A model generated the notes under the pieces. That model did not search any database and was not told where the DNA came from. It saw nothing but the letters and a program-made list of their open reading frames with translations. The translations under genes and the position numbers were made by a program. A stretch of DNA of 64,000 nt from Coriobacteriia bacterium (GTDB taxonomy: Bacteria > Actinomycetota > Coriobacteriia > Anaerosomatales > Anaerosomataceae), in NCBI GenBank assembly GCA_030652115.1, contig JAUSBK010000003.1:62001-126000 (forward strand), in the 5' to 3' direction. This document shows positions 16,149 to 24,963 of this stretch, one piece after another; within the stretch, counting starts at the first letter, position 1, and every line of letters begins with the position of its first letter.

Positions 16149-17174
16149 ATGGGTTGGGATCGAGTCATGCCTGAAGCGCCGGTCGTCGCGGTCGCGGGAG
16201 CCACCGGGGCCGTCGGACGCGAGATGCTCACCGTTCTCGAGCAGCGTCGGTTCCCCGCGTCACGTGTCGTGGCGCTTGCCTCTGCGCGCTCGGCAGGCAA
16301 GACGGTGCCCTTCGGCGGCGGCGAACTTGTCGTCGAGGAGATGACCGAGAAGAGCTTCGAGGGCGTGGACATCGCGCTGTTCAGTGCGGGCGCCGTCATC
16401 TCGAGGCAGTTCCGCGATGCGGTCACGCGCGCGGGGTGCGTGATGATCGACAACTCCTCGGCATTTCGCATGGATGATGACGTGCCATTGGTGGTGCCCG
16501 AGGTCAATCCCGAGCACCTCGCGTGGCACAGCGGCGTGATCGCGAACCCGAACTGTTCGACCATCCAGATGGTGGTCGTCCTCGACGTGCTGCGCTCGCT
16601 CGCGCCCATCTCGCGCGTGGTGGTATCCACGTATCAGGCGGCGTCCGGGGCGGGCCAGGCCGCGATGGACGAGCTGTACGCCCAGACGGGGGACTTCCTG
16701 GACGGTCGCGCGTTGGTGTCGGAGGCGTTTGCTCATCGGATCGCATTCAACTGCATACCGCAGATCGACGTCTTCCTCGAGGACGGCTCCACCAAAGAAG
16801 AGTGGAAGATGGTCGTCGAGACGCAGAAGATACTCGGCGTGCCCGATCTTGCGGTCGCGGCTACGTGCGTGCGCGTGCCGGTGCTCCGCTGCCACTCGGA
16901 GGCCGTGAACGTCGAGTTCACCGCCCCGGTGCCGGTCGAAGCGGCGCGTGCGGCCTTGGCTGCCGCTCCCGGCGTGACGCTCATGGACGATCCGGCCGCC
17001 AAGGCGTACCCGATGCCGGGCCTGCTCGAGGGCACTGACGACTGCTACGTGGGGCGTCTGCGTGCCGACAGCAGCGTGCCGAACGGTCTGCAGCTGTGGA
17101 TCGTCGCCGACCAACTGCGCAAGGGCGCCGCCCTTAATGCGGTTCAGATAGCCGAGTCGCTGCTTCGGCGTTAA
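16149..17174 (+). CDS. asd: aspartate-semialdehyde dehydrogenase
   Basis: A 341-residue NADP-dependent enzyme that reduces aspartyl phosphate to the semialdehyde. GATGAVGREML is the nucleotide-binding loop, ANPNCSTIQMVV carries the catalytic cysteine, and SGAGQAAMDEL with a downstream RXXXXXXH-type block follows. The ATG at 16149 has GGGGAG upstream; 16167 (MPEAP) is an alternative. Directly downstream of lysC. Confidence 0.94.
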   Translation: MGWDRVMPEAPVVAVAGATGAVGREMLTVLEQRRFPASRVVALASARSAGKTVPFGGGELVVEEMTEKSFEGVDIALFSAGAVISRQFRDAVTRAGCVMIDNSSAFRMDDDVPLVVPEVNPEHLAWHSGVIANPNCSTIQMVVVLDVLRSLAPISRVVVSTYQAASGAGQAAMDELYAQTGDFLDGRALVSEAFAHRIAFNCIPQIDVFLEDGSTKEEWKMVVETQKILGVPDLAVAATCVRVPVLRCHSEAVNVEFTAPVPVEAARAALAAAPGVTLMDDPAAKAYPMPGLLEGTDDCYVGRLRADSSVPNGLQLWIVADQLRKGAALNAVQIAESLLRR

Positions 17175-17181
17175 TATTGTC

Positions 17182-17226
17182 GCAGGTGCACTGACCGCCG
17201 GTAGGACACGGCGGAGTCCCACCTGC
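17182..17226 (+). other. stem-loop between asd and the response regulator
   Basis: GCAGGTG (17182-17188) pairs with CACCTGC (17220-17226), and inside it CCGCC (17195-17199) pairs with GGCGG (17210-17214). It may terminate asd or form a leader of the next gene; no T-run follows. Confidence 0.45.
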
Positions 17227-17242
17227 TGAGGGGAGCGCGGCT

Positions 17243-17923
17243 ATGGCTGAGCAGACCATCCTCATCGTCGAGGACGACGCGACGATCGCTCGTTTCGTCG
17301 AGCTTGAACTCGAGCACGCCGGTTTCGGCGTGCTGAGGGCTGGCGAGGGACCGAGCGCGATCGATCTTCTCGAGAACAACGATGTGGACTTGGTGCTGCT
17401 CGACCTGATGTTGCCGGGCATCGACGGCATCGACGTCGCGCGGCACATTCGCAAGAAGGGCTCGCACGTTCCGATCCTCATGCTCACTGCGCGCGCCGAG
17501 ACGCAGGACGTGGTGTCGGGCTTCGACGCGGGTGCCGACGACTACCTTCGCAAGCCCTTTGAGATTCCCGAGCTTCTCTCGCGCATCCGCGCGCTGTTGA
17601 AGCGTTCCTCAGGGCCGCCCGTTCAGTCGCCGCTTGAGGCTTCCGGCATCAGGATCGATCCGGAGCGACGGCTCGCCACGCTTGGCGGCGACGCGCTCGA
17701 CCTCACGGCCAAGGAGTTCGACCTGCTTGCCTATCTCGTCTCCAATGCGGGGCGGGTCATCTCCCGCGACGAGATCCTGGGTGCGGTGTGGGGCACGCAG
17801 CACACGACTGATTCGAACGTGATCGAGGTCTTCGTGTGTCACATCCGCAACAAGATCGGTGACCGCGAGAATCGCGTCATCCAGACCATCCGTGGGGTCG
17901 GGTACTTCTTCGCGAGGGGCTAG
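17243..17923 (+). CDS. response regulator, OmpR/PhoB family
   Basis: A 226-residue two-component regulator. The receiver domain has the acidic pair in VEDDA, phospho-acceptor D54 (VLLDLMLPG), the Thr of MLTARAE and the Lys of LRKPF. The C-terminal winged helix carries LTAKEFDLLAYLVSNAGRVISRDEIL and ends IRGVGYFF. GAGGGGAG upstream of the ATG. It is followed seven bases later by its partner histidine kinase. Target genes unknown. Confidence 0.93.
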   Translation: MAEQTILIVEDDATIARFVELELEHAGFGVLRAGEGPSAIDLLENNDVDLVLLDLMLPGIDGIDVARHIRKKGSHVPILMLTARAETQDVVSGFDAGADDYLRKPFEIPELLSRIRALLKRSSGPPVQSPLEASGIRIDPERRLATLGGDALDLTAKEFDLLAYLVSNAGRVISRDEILGAVWGTQHTTDSNVIEVFVCHIRNKIGDRENRVIQTIRGVGYFFARG

Positions 17924-17930
17924 GATCCGC

Positions 17931-19436
17931 GTGCGGTTCAAGACGATACGGGCACGCGTCGCCGTGCTCTCCTCCCTCTTTGCCGTTCTGCTCGTGGGCG
18001 GCGTCACCGTCACGACCTATTTCGTGGTCGCAACCGGTGCTTCTGCGGCCGCGCAAGAGGCGTCGGATCGCCTGTCGCTTTCAGGCCGGCTGCTGCTTGA
18101 CAGCGCCGTTGACGCCAGCCTGTTCGAGGCGGATCGTCGAGGCCTGAGCGACATCGAGACCCATGCCTACGTGGCTCGCACGATCACTGCCGACGTCCCC
18201 GACACGATCACGGCGGGTATAGCCCGGGAGGCCACGATCTCCCTCCATGTGTGGGTCGGTCCCGACTCCGGGCCCGTTGAGGCCTGGTCTGCGGGGACGG
18301 CTGCAGCCGGAGGCTCCGCAGCCGACCGGCTGGAGGCGGTTGAGACCGGCGAGGTCGTGAACACCGTGCTGCGCGATCGTCCGCTCGTGGCCGGCATGCT
18401 GCTCAGCGCCGACCTCGGCCAGCATGTCGCCTACGTGCCGGTCGACATCCCCGGGATCGATCGGGCGGTGCTTCAGGTCGAGTACTCGCCTTTGGCCGAA
18501 GAGACGATGCTCGATACCACGCGGCTGCCGATGCTCCTCGTGGTTCTGCTGTCGCTCGCCATCGCTTTGTTCGTATCGAACCTGACCACACGCTGGACGT
18601 TGTCGCTCGTCGATGACTTGAGGCGGACTGCCGACTCGATCGACGTCGGGCAACTTGACGTCCAGCTGCCCGAGGAAGGCGAGAACGAGGTAGCCGAGCT
18701 GGCCCGGTCCCTGAATCGCCTGATCGTGAGCCTGCGCCGTCGCAACGAGGCGCAGTCCCGCTTCATCGCGGACGCTTCTCATGAGCTGGCAACGCCGGTT
18801 GCCGGCATCCGGGGGTACGTGAACATCCTGCGCGCCTGGGGTGCCGAGGACCCGGCGCTGCGCGAGGAGGCAGTGAGCGCCATCGACCGCGAGTCGCGTC
18901 GGATGGCACGCCTGTGCAGCGACCTGCTCTCCATGATCCGCAATGAGGAGGTCGTGGAGTACCGCCAGATCCGCTACGACGTGAACGCGGTCGCGCGCGA
19001 GGTTCTTGCCAACGCGGCGACCCGCTACATGGACAAGCAGTTCGACTTCCGCGGTCCCGAGGAAGGTCCGTTGTGGCTCTACGGCGACCCGGACCGGATC
19101 GAGGAGGCGCTCGGGATACTCGTGGACAACGCCTGCAAGTACACTCCTGATGGGGGCCGCGTGTCCGTGACCACGAGACGGCATCGAGATCGCGTGGTCA
19201 TGGACGTGGCCGACACGGGTCTGGGCATACCCGCCGAGGACCTGGCAAACGTTTTCGATCGCTTCTACCGCAGCGACCTCTCGCGCTCCAAGGATACGGG
19301 TGGCTTCGGCCTGGGGCTCGCCATCGCAAAGCACATCGTGGACGCCAGTGGCGGTACCATCGTCGTTCGCAGCATCGTAGGAAAGGGCACCACGTTCGAG
19401 GTCTCGCTGCCGAGGCAGAGAACCAGGATCGTGTGA
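17931..19436 (+). CDS. membrane sensor histidine kinase
   Basis: A 501-residue kinase. TM1 lies near residues 9-30 and TM2 near 197-217, bracketing an extracytoplasmic sensor domain of about 165 residues. Then HAMP, the HisKA box FIADASHELATPVAGIRGY with the phospho-accepting His, and a HATPase domain with DNACKYTPDGG (N box), DTGLGIPAEDL (G1) and GFGLGLAI (G2). The GTG at 17931 is chosen because TM1 follows at once; a longer reading overlaps the regulator gene. Pairs with 17243-17923. Confidence 0.9.
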   Translation: MRFKTIRARVAVLSSLFAVLLVGGVTVTTYFVVATGASAAAQEASDRLSLSGRLLLDSAVDASLFEADRRGLSDIETHAYVARTITADVPDTITAGIAREATISLHVWVGPDSGPVEAWSAGTAAAGGSAADRLEAVETGEVVNTVLRDRPLVAGMLLSADLGQHVAYVPVDIPGIDRAVLQVEYSPLAEETMLDTTRLPMLLVVLLSLAIALFVSNLTTRWTLSLVDDLRRTADSIDVGQLDVQLPEEGENEVAELARSLNRLIVSLRRRNEAQSRFIADASHELATPVAGIRGYVNILRAWGAEDPALREEAVSAIDRESRRMARLCSDLLSMIRNEEVVEYRQIRYDVNAVAREVLANAATRYMDKQFDFRGPEEGPLWLYGDPDRIEEALGILVDNACKYTPDGGRVSVTTRRHRDRVVMDVADTGLGIPAEDLANVFDRFYRSDLSRSKDTGGFGLGLAIAKHIVDASGGTIVVRSIVGKGTTFEVSLPRQRTRIV

Positions 19437-19438
19437 GC

Positions 19439-20002
19439 ATGAAGACGCGCACCATCGCACACGCGGGCGTCATCGCGGCGGTGTACGCCGCGCTGACCCT
19501 CCTCGTGATACAAAGCCCGTTCGGATACGGACCCGTGCAGTTCCGCCTGTCCGAAGCGTTGACGGTCGTAGCCTGCTTCACGTCGGCGGCGATCCCCGGT
19601 CTGTGGATCGGTGCGCTGGTGGCCAACGCCTTCATGCTCTCGCAGTTCGGTGTGCTCGGCCTGTTCGACGTCGTGTTCGGCGCATCGGCCACGCTGATCG
19701 GTGCGTGGTGGACCTGGCGTCACCGCGAGCGGCCCGTGCTTGCGCTTGCGGGGCCGGTAGTCGCAAACGCGCTCATCGTGCCCGCCTACCTGCCGATCAT
19801 GCTGGGAGGCGCAGCCGGTCTGGACTTCTACAGCATCCGGGCACTCGGCATCAATGCATCGGGTGCGTGGTGGAGCATGTACCTCTTCGGCGTCATCAGC
19901 GTAGGTGTGGGTCAGGCCGCCGTTGTGTACGGGCTGGGCCTTCCGCTACTCGGCGTCTTGAAGCGGCTCGGCGCTGGACGCATGCTATCGGACAGAACGT
20001 GA
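19439..20002 (+). CDS. queT: QueT-family transporter (predicted queuosine-precursor S component)
   Basis: A 187-residue protein with about five to six hydrophobic segments. The stretches GPVQFRLSEALTV and PGLWIGALVANAF match the QueT family, substrate-binding components of ECF-type transporters thought to import queuosine precursors. Start at ATG 19439; a GTG at 19433 overlaps the histidine-kinase stop and has poorer ribosome-site spacing. No PreQ1 riboswitch or ECF ATPase genes are visible nearby. Confidence 0.75.
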   Translation: MKTRTIAHAGVIAAVYAALTLLVIQSPFGYGPVQFRLSEALTVVACFTSAAIPGLWIGALVANAFMLSQFGVLGLFDVVFGASATLIGAWWTWRHRERPVLALAGPVVANALIVPAYLPIMLGGAAGLDFYSIRALGINASGAWWSMYLFGVISVGVGQAAVVYGLGLPLLGVLKRLGAGRMLSDRT

Positions 20003-20003
20003 G

Positions 20004-21821
20004 ATGGGGAGCGTCGTGAAGCAGACCGCTTTGGAGACCGCGCCGCTGATCGATCACCTCAAGGACTCGTGCAACGAGTGCTGGGGGTGCGTTCGCGTGT
20101 GCCCGGTGAACGCGATCCGCGTGATCAGCGGCTGCTCCGAGGTCGTACACGAGAAGTGCGTCGCCTGTGGGCTGTGCGTGACCGAGTGTGGGCGCGGCGG
20201 TCACATCGTGAGGGACGACACGCCGCTCGTTGCCGAGCTGCTTCGCTCGCGGCGACCGGTGGTTGCACTGCTTGCGAGCGAGTTCATCGCTGCGCTTCAC
20301 CCCATGGCCGTCGCGCAGGTGGAACGCGCGCTTGAGATGCTCGGCTTCCGGGCGGTCGAGACGACCCTTCTCGGCGAGGAGATCGTCGCCGAGGCGTACG
20401 AGCAGCTCCACCATCGCGACGACATGCTCATCAGCATGCGCTCGACCTGTCCGGTCGTGGTCGACTTCGTCCGCAAGTTCTACCCCGGCCTCGTGCCTGC
20501 CCTGGCGCCCATCGTCCCGCCGTACATCGCTCAGGCCCGGCTCATTCGCGCGCTCTACGACCCCGATACCGCAATCGTGTACGTGAGCCCGTGTTTCGCC
20601 CGCAAAGACGAGTTCCGGGATCCCGAGTTCGTCGGCGCAATCGATGCCGTCATCGACTTCCTCGAGCTGAAGCGGCTCATCGAGTCCACGAGCGACAACG
20701 ACGTGTCGGGACATCAGGCTACGCTGGCCAGCCGCCCGAACGTCCTCAAGGAGATCTCACTCACCGACGGCTTTCCACGCCAGACGCTCGTCTCACGGGA
20801 CCTTACCGATTCGACCGTGCACATCGTGCGGGGCCTCGACGAACTGGGCCGTCTGCTCCGCGCGCTCACGGCAGGCGAGGTGGGCCCGACGATCATCGAC
20901 GCTCTCAACTGCGAGGGCTGCATCGACGGCCCCGCGGTGAACCCGGGCCTGTCGGTATTCGCGAAGCGCAACATCGAGACAGGCGCACGGCAGCACCCGG
21001 GGACAACACGGGTGAGCACGCGAGCGATCCTCGGCGTACTGCCGTCGGTGGAGACCGTCCGCTCGTTCGCGGCTGCTCCAATAGCGGTACACCGGCCGTC
21101 CGAGGAGCAGGTCGATGAGATCCTGGCGGCAGGCCGCCTCACGCGCGAGACGGCACCGGACTGCGGCGCCTGCGGCTGGGGTAGCTGCGTGGAACACGCC
21201 GCAGCGATCTTCAACGCCGAGTCTTCCTGGGATCTGTGCCTGCCGCTCCAGCGTGCGCTTTACGAGGAGCAGGGCACTGCGCTCGACGAGAACCGCACCG
21301 CCCTCGAGGCGGCACAGACGCTCGATCCGGGCACTGGTCTGTGGAACCGGCGAGCATTCTCCGACCGGCTCGACGTGGAGCTTGCACGGCACATTCGCTA
21401 CAGCTCGCCGCTCGCCGTCGTGTTGATCGACATCGACGGATTCGCGGCAGTGAACGAGTTGCTCACGCGCGAGGGCGGCGATGCGGTCCTCGCCGCGATA
21501 GCCGAGCGGATCGCCGGATCGCTGCGCGCGACCGACTTCCCGGCACGCTGGGTCGGCGACCAGTTCGCGGTCATCCTGCCGGGGATTGGCAAGACGGCCG
21601 CCTTTGCCGTGGCCGAGAAGCTGCGGGCGTCGATCGGAGAGGGTGCCTTCACCGTACAGACGGGCGGGTATACAGGTGATGTGGGCGTGACCGCCTCGCT
21701 TGGCGTCGCGGCCGCCTCCGCCGCACTCAACGACGCACAAGAGCTGCTCGAGGCAGCCGACGTTGCGCTGCACGAGGCGATGAACGCCGGGAAGGACAGA
21801 GTGCATCTGGCGCCCGGCTAG
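20004..21821 (+). CDS. [FeFe]-hydrogenase-like sensor fused to a degenerate GGDEF domain
   Basis: A 605-residue soluble protein. Residues 23-62 hold two [4Fe-4S] ferredoxin motifs (CNECWGCVRVCP; CVACGLCVTEC). Residues about 85-345 are a hydrogenase large-subunit C-terminal domain: STCP with C149, SPCFARKDE with C197, and NCEGCIDGP with C303/C306. These correspond to the H-cluster loops, but the last is CxxC rather than the CxxxC of catalytic enzymes. Residues 387-395 are a DCGACGWGSC Fe-S motif. Residues about 440-605 are a GGDEF domain in which the signature reads VGDQF (517-521), so cyclase activity is doubtful. It is a probable redox or H2 sensor. The start is two bases after queT's stop. 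Confidence 0.85.
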   Translation: MGSVVKQTALETAPLIDHLKDSCNECWGCVRVCPVNAIRVISGCSEVVHEKCVACGLCVTECGRGGHIVRDDTPLVAELLRSRRPVVALLASEFIAALHPMAVAQVERALEMLGFRAVETTLLGEEIVAEAYEQLHHRDDMLISMRSTCPVVVDFVRKFYPGLVPALAPIVPPYIAQARLIRALYDPDTAIVYVSPCFARKDEFRDPEFVGAIDAVIDFLELKRLIESTSDNDVSGHQATLASRPNVLKEISLTDGFPRQTLVSRDLTDSTVHIVRGLDELGRLLRALTAGEVGPTIIDALNCEGCIDGPAVNPGLSVFAKRNIETGARQHPGTTRVSTRAILGVLPSVETVRSFAAAPIAVHRPSEEQVDEILAAGRLTRETAPDCGACGWGSCVEHAAAIFNAESSWDLCLPLQRALYEEQGTALDENRTALEAAQTLDPGTGLWNRRAFSDRLDVELARHIRYSSPLAVVLIDIDGFAAVNELLTREGGDAVLAAIAERIAGSLRATDFPARWVGDQFAVILPGIGKTAAFAVAEKLRASIGEGAFTVQTGGYTGDVGVTASLGVAAASAALNDAQELLEAADVALHEAMNAGKDRVHLAPG

Positions 21822-21830
21822 GAGGTCATC

Positions 21831-22847
21831 ATGCACGAGGCCTTGCTCTGGGAACCAGACGGCGACCGCGTCCACTGTCTCCTGTGTCCGAACGACTGTC
21901 GGATCGCCGACGGCGCGCGTGGGACGTGCGGCGTCCGGGAGAACCGCGGCGGCGTCCTCCAGGCACTCACCTACGGGCTCGTGTCCTCGGTGGCGGTCGA
22001 TCCGATCGAGAAGAAGCCGGTCTTCCACTTCCGCCCCGGCACGCGTGCGCTCTCGATCGGTAGCGTCGGCTGCTCCATGCGCTGCGGTCACTGCCAGAAC
22101 TGGCAGATCAGCCGCGCGCGTCCCGGCGAGGAGACGCGACTCGACCGGCTGCCCGCCGGGGAAGTGGTGGCGCTGGCCGACGAGCACGGGTGCGAAGGGG
22201 TGGCGTTCACCTACAACGAGCCGGTCATCTGGATCGAGTACGTGCTCGATGTCGCGCGCGCGTGCAAGGAGGCCGGACTGTACACCGTGATGGTGACCAA
22301 CGGCTACATCACCTCGGCCGGACTCGACCTCATCGGCGAGCACATCGACGTCTGGCGCGTGGACGTGAAGGGGTTCAGTGATGGGGTCTACCGCGAGCTG
22401 TGCAAGGTGCGGTCGGTCGCTCCGGTGCTGGAGGCCGCCGAACGGGCGCAGACGCGCTGGGGGATGCACGTGGAGGTCGTCACGAACGTGATCCCGACGC
22501 TCAACGACGACGACGAGACGCTGACCGGCATCGCGCACTGGATTCGGGACACGCTCGGTCCGGACACGCCGTGGCACATCACGCGCTTCTTCCCGTACCT
22601 CGAGCTCGATCACCTGTCGCCTACGCCGGTAGCGACGCTCGAGCGGGCGCGGCGTATCGGTCTCGAGTCCGGTCTCCACTTCGTCTTCCTCGGCAACGTT
22701 TCGGTGCCCGGCGGCGAGGACACCGTCTGCCCGAAGTGCGGTGAGGTCGCGATTGCGCGGACGGGATACACGATCACGGCGCGCGCGGTTCGCGACGGGG
22801 CGTGTTCGCGCTGCGGGACTCCGCTCGGCGTGAAAGGGTCCGGGTGA
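21831..22847 (+). CDS. amrS: AmmeMemoRadiSam-system radical SAM enzyme
   Basis: A 338-residue radical SAM protein. The N-terminal CxxC pair region (CLLCPNDCRIADGARGTCGVRENRGG) and the cluster motif CSMRCGHC (about residues 80-87) are those of the AmrS/PflA-like family; the C-terminus has CPKC...CSRC, a zinc-ribbon-like end. AGGAGGTC precedes the ATG. AmrS usually occurs with Memo and AMMECR1 homologues; neither is next to it here. It follows the hydrogenase-like sensor by nine bases. The substrate of the family is not established. Confidence 0.85.
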   Translation: MHEALLWEPDGDRVHCLLCPNDCRIADGARGTCGVRENRGGVLQALTYGLVSSVAVDPIEKKPVFHFRPGTRALSIGSVGCSMRCGHCQNWQISRARPGEETRLDRLPAGEVVALADEHGCEGVAFTYNEPVIWIEYVLDVARACKEAGLYTVMVTNGYITSAGLDLIGEHIDVWRVDVKGFSDGVYRELCKVRSVAPVLEAAERAQTRWGMHVEVVTNVIPTLNDDDETLTGIAHWIRDTLGPDTPWHITRFFPYLELDHLSPTPVATLERARRIGLESGLHFVFLGNVSVPGGEDTVCPKCGEVAIARTGYTITARAVRDGACSRCGTPLGVKGSG

Positions 22848-22878
22848 GTCGCGCCAACCAGGTGAACCCACGAACGGC

Positions 22879-22884
22879 TAGAAT
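22879..22884 (+). promoter_or_regulatory. -10 candidate before the glycosyltransferase gene
   Basis: TAGAAT in the 90-base gap between amrS and the next gene; no -35 match. A GGCCC-TCC-GGGCC hairpin follows near 22902-22914. Confidence 0.35.
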
Positions 22885-22937
22885 ACTACACACGTCTATC
22901 CGGCCCTCCGGGCCAGCGCATACGTGAAGGGACGTCC

Positions 22938-24179
22938 GTGCAACCTACCGTCGTGATCCCTACCTTCTGGACAAGACGCCGAAGCCGCGGCTTCGAGCGG
23001 TCGAGCGTCCGTTTCGACCACCCCACTCCGCTCGGCGAGACCGGCACGCTGCCCGACTGCCTTCGCTCGCTCGAGGCCGTTCAGGGACTGGGTCGCGTCG
23101 TCGTCATCGTCGCGGTCACCGATGCTGCGATCGAACATGCGGCCGAAGACCGCGTGCTCGAGATCCTCGCGGACTTCCCGGGCATCGATGCGCTGGTATG
23201 CGGCCCGGCCGAGATCGGCTCGCTGCATCGCCGAATGGAGCAGCTGGAGTTTGCGGATCTCATAGATGGCGTGAGCCTGTCGGGGTACGGCGGCGTGCGC
23301 AATGTGGGTCTCGTGCTGGGTTCGGTGCTCGGTAGCGAGACCGTCGTGTTCCTCGACGACGATCAGGTGATCACGGACCCGTCGTTCCTCGCCCGGGCGG
23401 TTCAGGGCATCGGCCAGCGCGACGGGCAGGGCCGCACGGTGCTCGCGAAGAGCGGCTTTTACGTCGACGATGCCGGGGCGTATGCGCTGGCGGGTGAGAC
23501 GCCCTGGTCCGATACGTTCTGGCGTCAGCGCGAGCTCTACAACAGGGCCATGGCGCAGGCGATGAAGCCGCCGCGGATCAAGCCCACCGCGCTGGCCTTC
23601 GGCGGGTGCCTGACGCTGCACCGGGACATGTACTGCAACGTCTCGTTCGACCCGTGGGCGGTGCGCGGTGAGGACATAGACTACGTGATCAACGCGCGCA
23701 TGCACGGCGGCGACGTGTTCCTCGACTCAGAGTGGTCGATCATCCATCGGCCGCCCGCGCAGGCGAGCCAGGCGGCCCGCTTCCGGGACGACGTCTACCG
23801 GTTCGTCTACACGCACAGGAAGCTCGAGTTCTCCAAGTCGCAGGTCGACCTGCGACAGGTGACCGCCGAGTCGCTCATGCCCTATCCGGGGCACCTCGTC
23901 GACTCTTCGGTGAACTGGCGGTCGCGGATCACCGCCTTGCTACGATCGTTCTCGGGCAAGGAGCGGGGTGCGTACCTGACGATCGGCCGAAAGGCCGTTC
24001 CCGAGGCGCAGCACTACGCGCGCGAGAACTGCGAGCGGTACTTCGCGTTCCAGCGCCGGTGGCCGATGCTGACCGACCGCGTATGGAACGATGTCGCGCT
24101 GAAGTCGCTGTTCACGGGCGAGCGGCGCGTGGACCGCGGGGCGCTCACGGGCCGCTTCCCGGTCATACAGGCCGACTGA
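22938..24179 (+). CDS. glycosyltransferase family 2-like protein
   Basis: A 413-residue protein starting with GTG (GAAGGGACG upstream). The start QPTVVIPTFW and the metal motif VVFLDDDQVI (around residue 139) are those of GT-A fold family 2 enzymes, and a later GEDIDYVINARMHGG provides the ED acceptor motif. The C-terminal 100 residues are helical and unassigned. It transfers a sugar from a nucleotide donor; donor and acceptor are unknown. No polysaccharide cluster surrounds it. Confidence 0.7.
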   Translation: MQPTVVIPTFWTRRRSRGFERSSVRFDHPTPLGETGTLPDCLRSLEAVQGLGRVVVIVAVTDAAIEHAAEDRVLEILADFPGIDALVCGPAEIGSLHRRMEQLEFADLIDGVSLSGYGGVRNVGLVLGSVLGSETVVFLDDDQVITDPSFLARAVQGIGQRDGQGRTVLAKSGFYVDDAGAYALAGETPWSDTFWRQRELYNRAMAQAMKPPRIKPTALAFGGCLTLHRDMYCNVSFDPWAVRGEDIDYVINARMHGGDVFLDSEWSIIHRPPAQASQAARFRDDVYRFVYTHRKLEFSKSQVDLRQVTAESLMPYPGHLVDSSVNWRSRITALLRSFSGKERGAYLTIGRKAVPEAQHYARENCERYFAFQRRWPMLTDRVWNDVALKSLFTGERRVDRGALTGRFPVIQAD

Positions 24180-24183
24180 GGCG

Positions 24184-24963
24184 ATGCCCATGGAGGGACC
24201 GCTCACCGTGGCCATCGGCCTCGTGGCAGGGGTCCTCTCGGGGATGTTCGGTATCGGTGGCGCGCTTGTCACCACGCCCGCCATCCGATTGCTGCTGGGC
24301 CGCCCCGAGCTCATCGCGGTGGGAACGCCTCTGCCTGTCATCATCCCAACGGCCGTGGCCGGCGCGCTTGTCTACGCGCGGCGGGGCCTGATCGACACGC
24401 GCACCGGCTTCGCCGTCGGTGCGATCGGCGGCGCCTTCGCGGTGCTCGGTGCGCGCGCTACCACGCTCGTCGGCGGAGATGTGGTGCTCGTTGTCACGGC
24501 AGCGCTTATCTGTTGGACCGCGATCGACATGCTGTACCTGGCGTTTCGGTCCGCGCGGCCCGAGCACGAACGCGTCTCTCATGCCGAGCGGACGCGGTCG
24601 TGGTGGTGGCTGGGCGGTCTTGGCGCGATAGCGGGGCTGTACTCGGGCTTCCTCGGCCTCGGCGGCGGGTTCATCGTGGTCCCGGCCCTGATCCGCTTCT
24701 TCGGCTTCCCGCCGAAACGGGCGGTGGCCACGAGCCTCGTGGTTGTAAGCGTGCTTGCCATACCGGGCACCATCACGCACTACCTGCTCGGCAATGTGGA
24801 CGTCGGCCTCGCATTGCTGCTTGCTGCGGGCGTTGTTCCTGGCGCGCTGCTGGGAGCGCGGATCACGTCCATAGCGAGCGAGCGGCCGGTGCAGGTGGGC
24901 TTCGCCATCGTGCTGCTCGCCGTCGGGGCAGTACTCGCGGCTACCGAGCTTGGGATCGTCTGA
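24184..24963 (+). CDS. TauE/SafE-family membrane transporter
   Basis: A 259-residue protein with about eight hydrophobic segments in two homologous halves. GVLSGMFGIGGALVTTPAI and GLYSGFLGLGGGFIVVPALI are the duplicated TauE/SafE signatures. The family exports sulphur-containing organic anions such as sulphite or sulphoacetate; the substrate here is unknown. Start ATG 24184, with an alternative two codons in. Confidence 0.88.
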   Translation: MPMEGPLTVAIGLVAGVLSGMFGIGGALVTTPAIRLLLGRPELIAVGTPLPVIIPTAVAGALVYARRGLIDTRTGFAVGAIGGAFAVLGARATTLVGGDVVLVVTAALICWTAIDMLYLAFRSARPEHERVSHAERTRSWWWLGGLGAIAGLYSGFLGLGGGFIVVPALIRFFGFPPKRAVATSLVVVSVLAIPGTITHYLLGNVDVGLALLLAAGVVPGALLGARITSIASERPVQVGFAIVLLAVGAVLAATELGIV

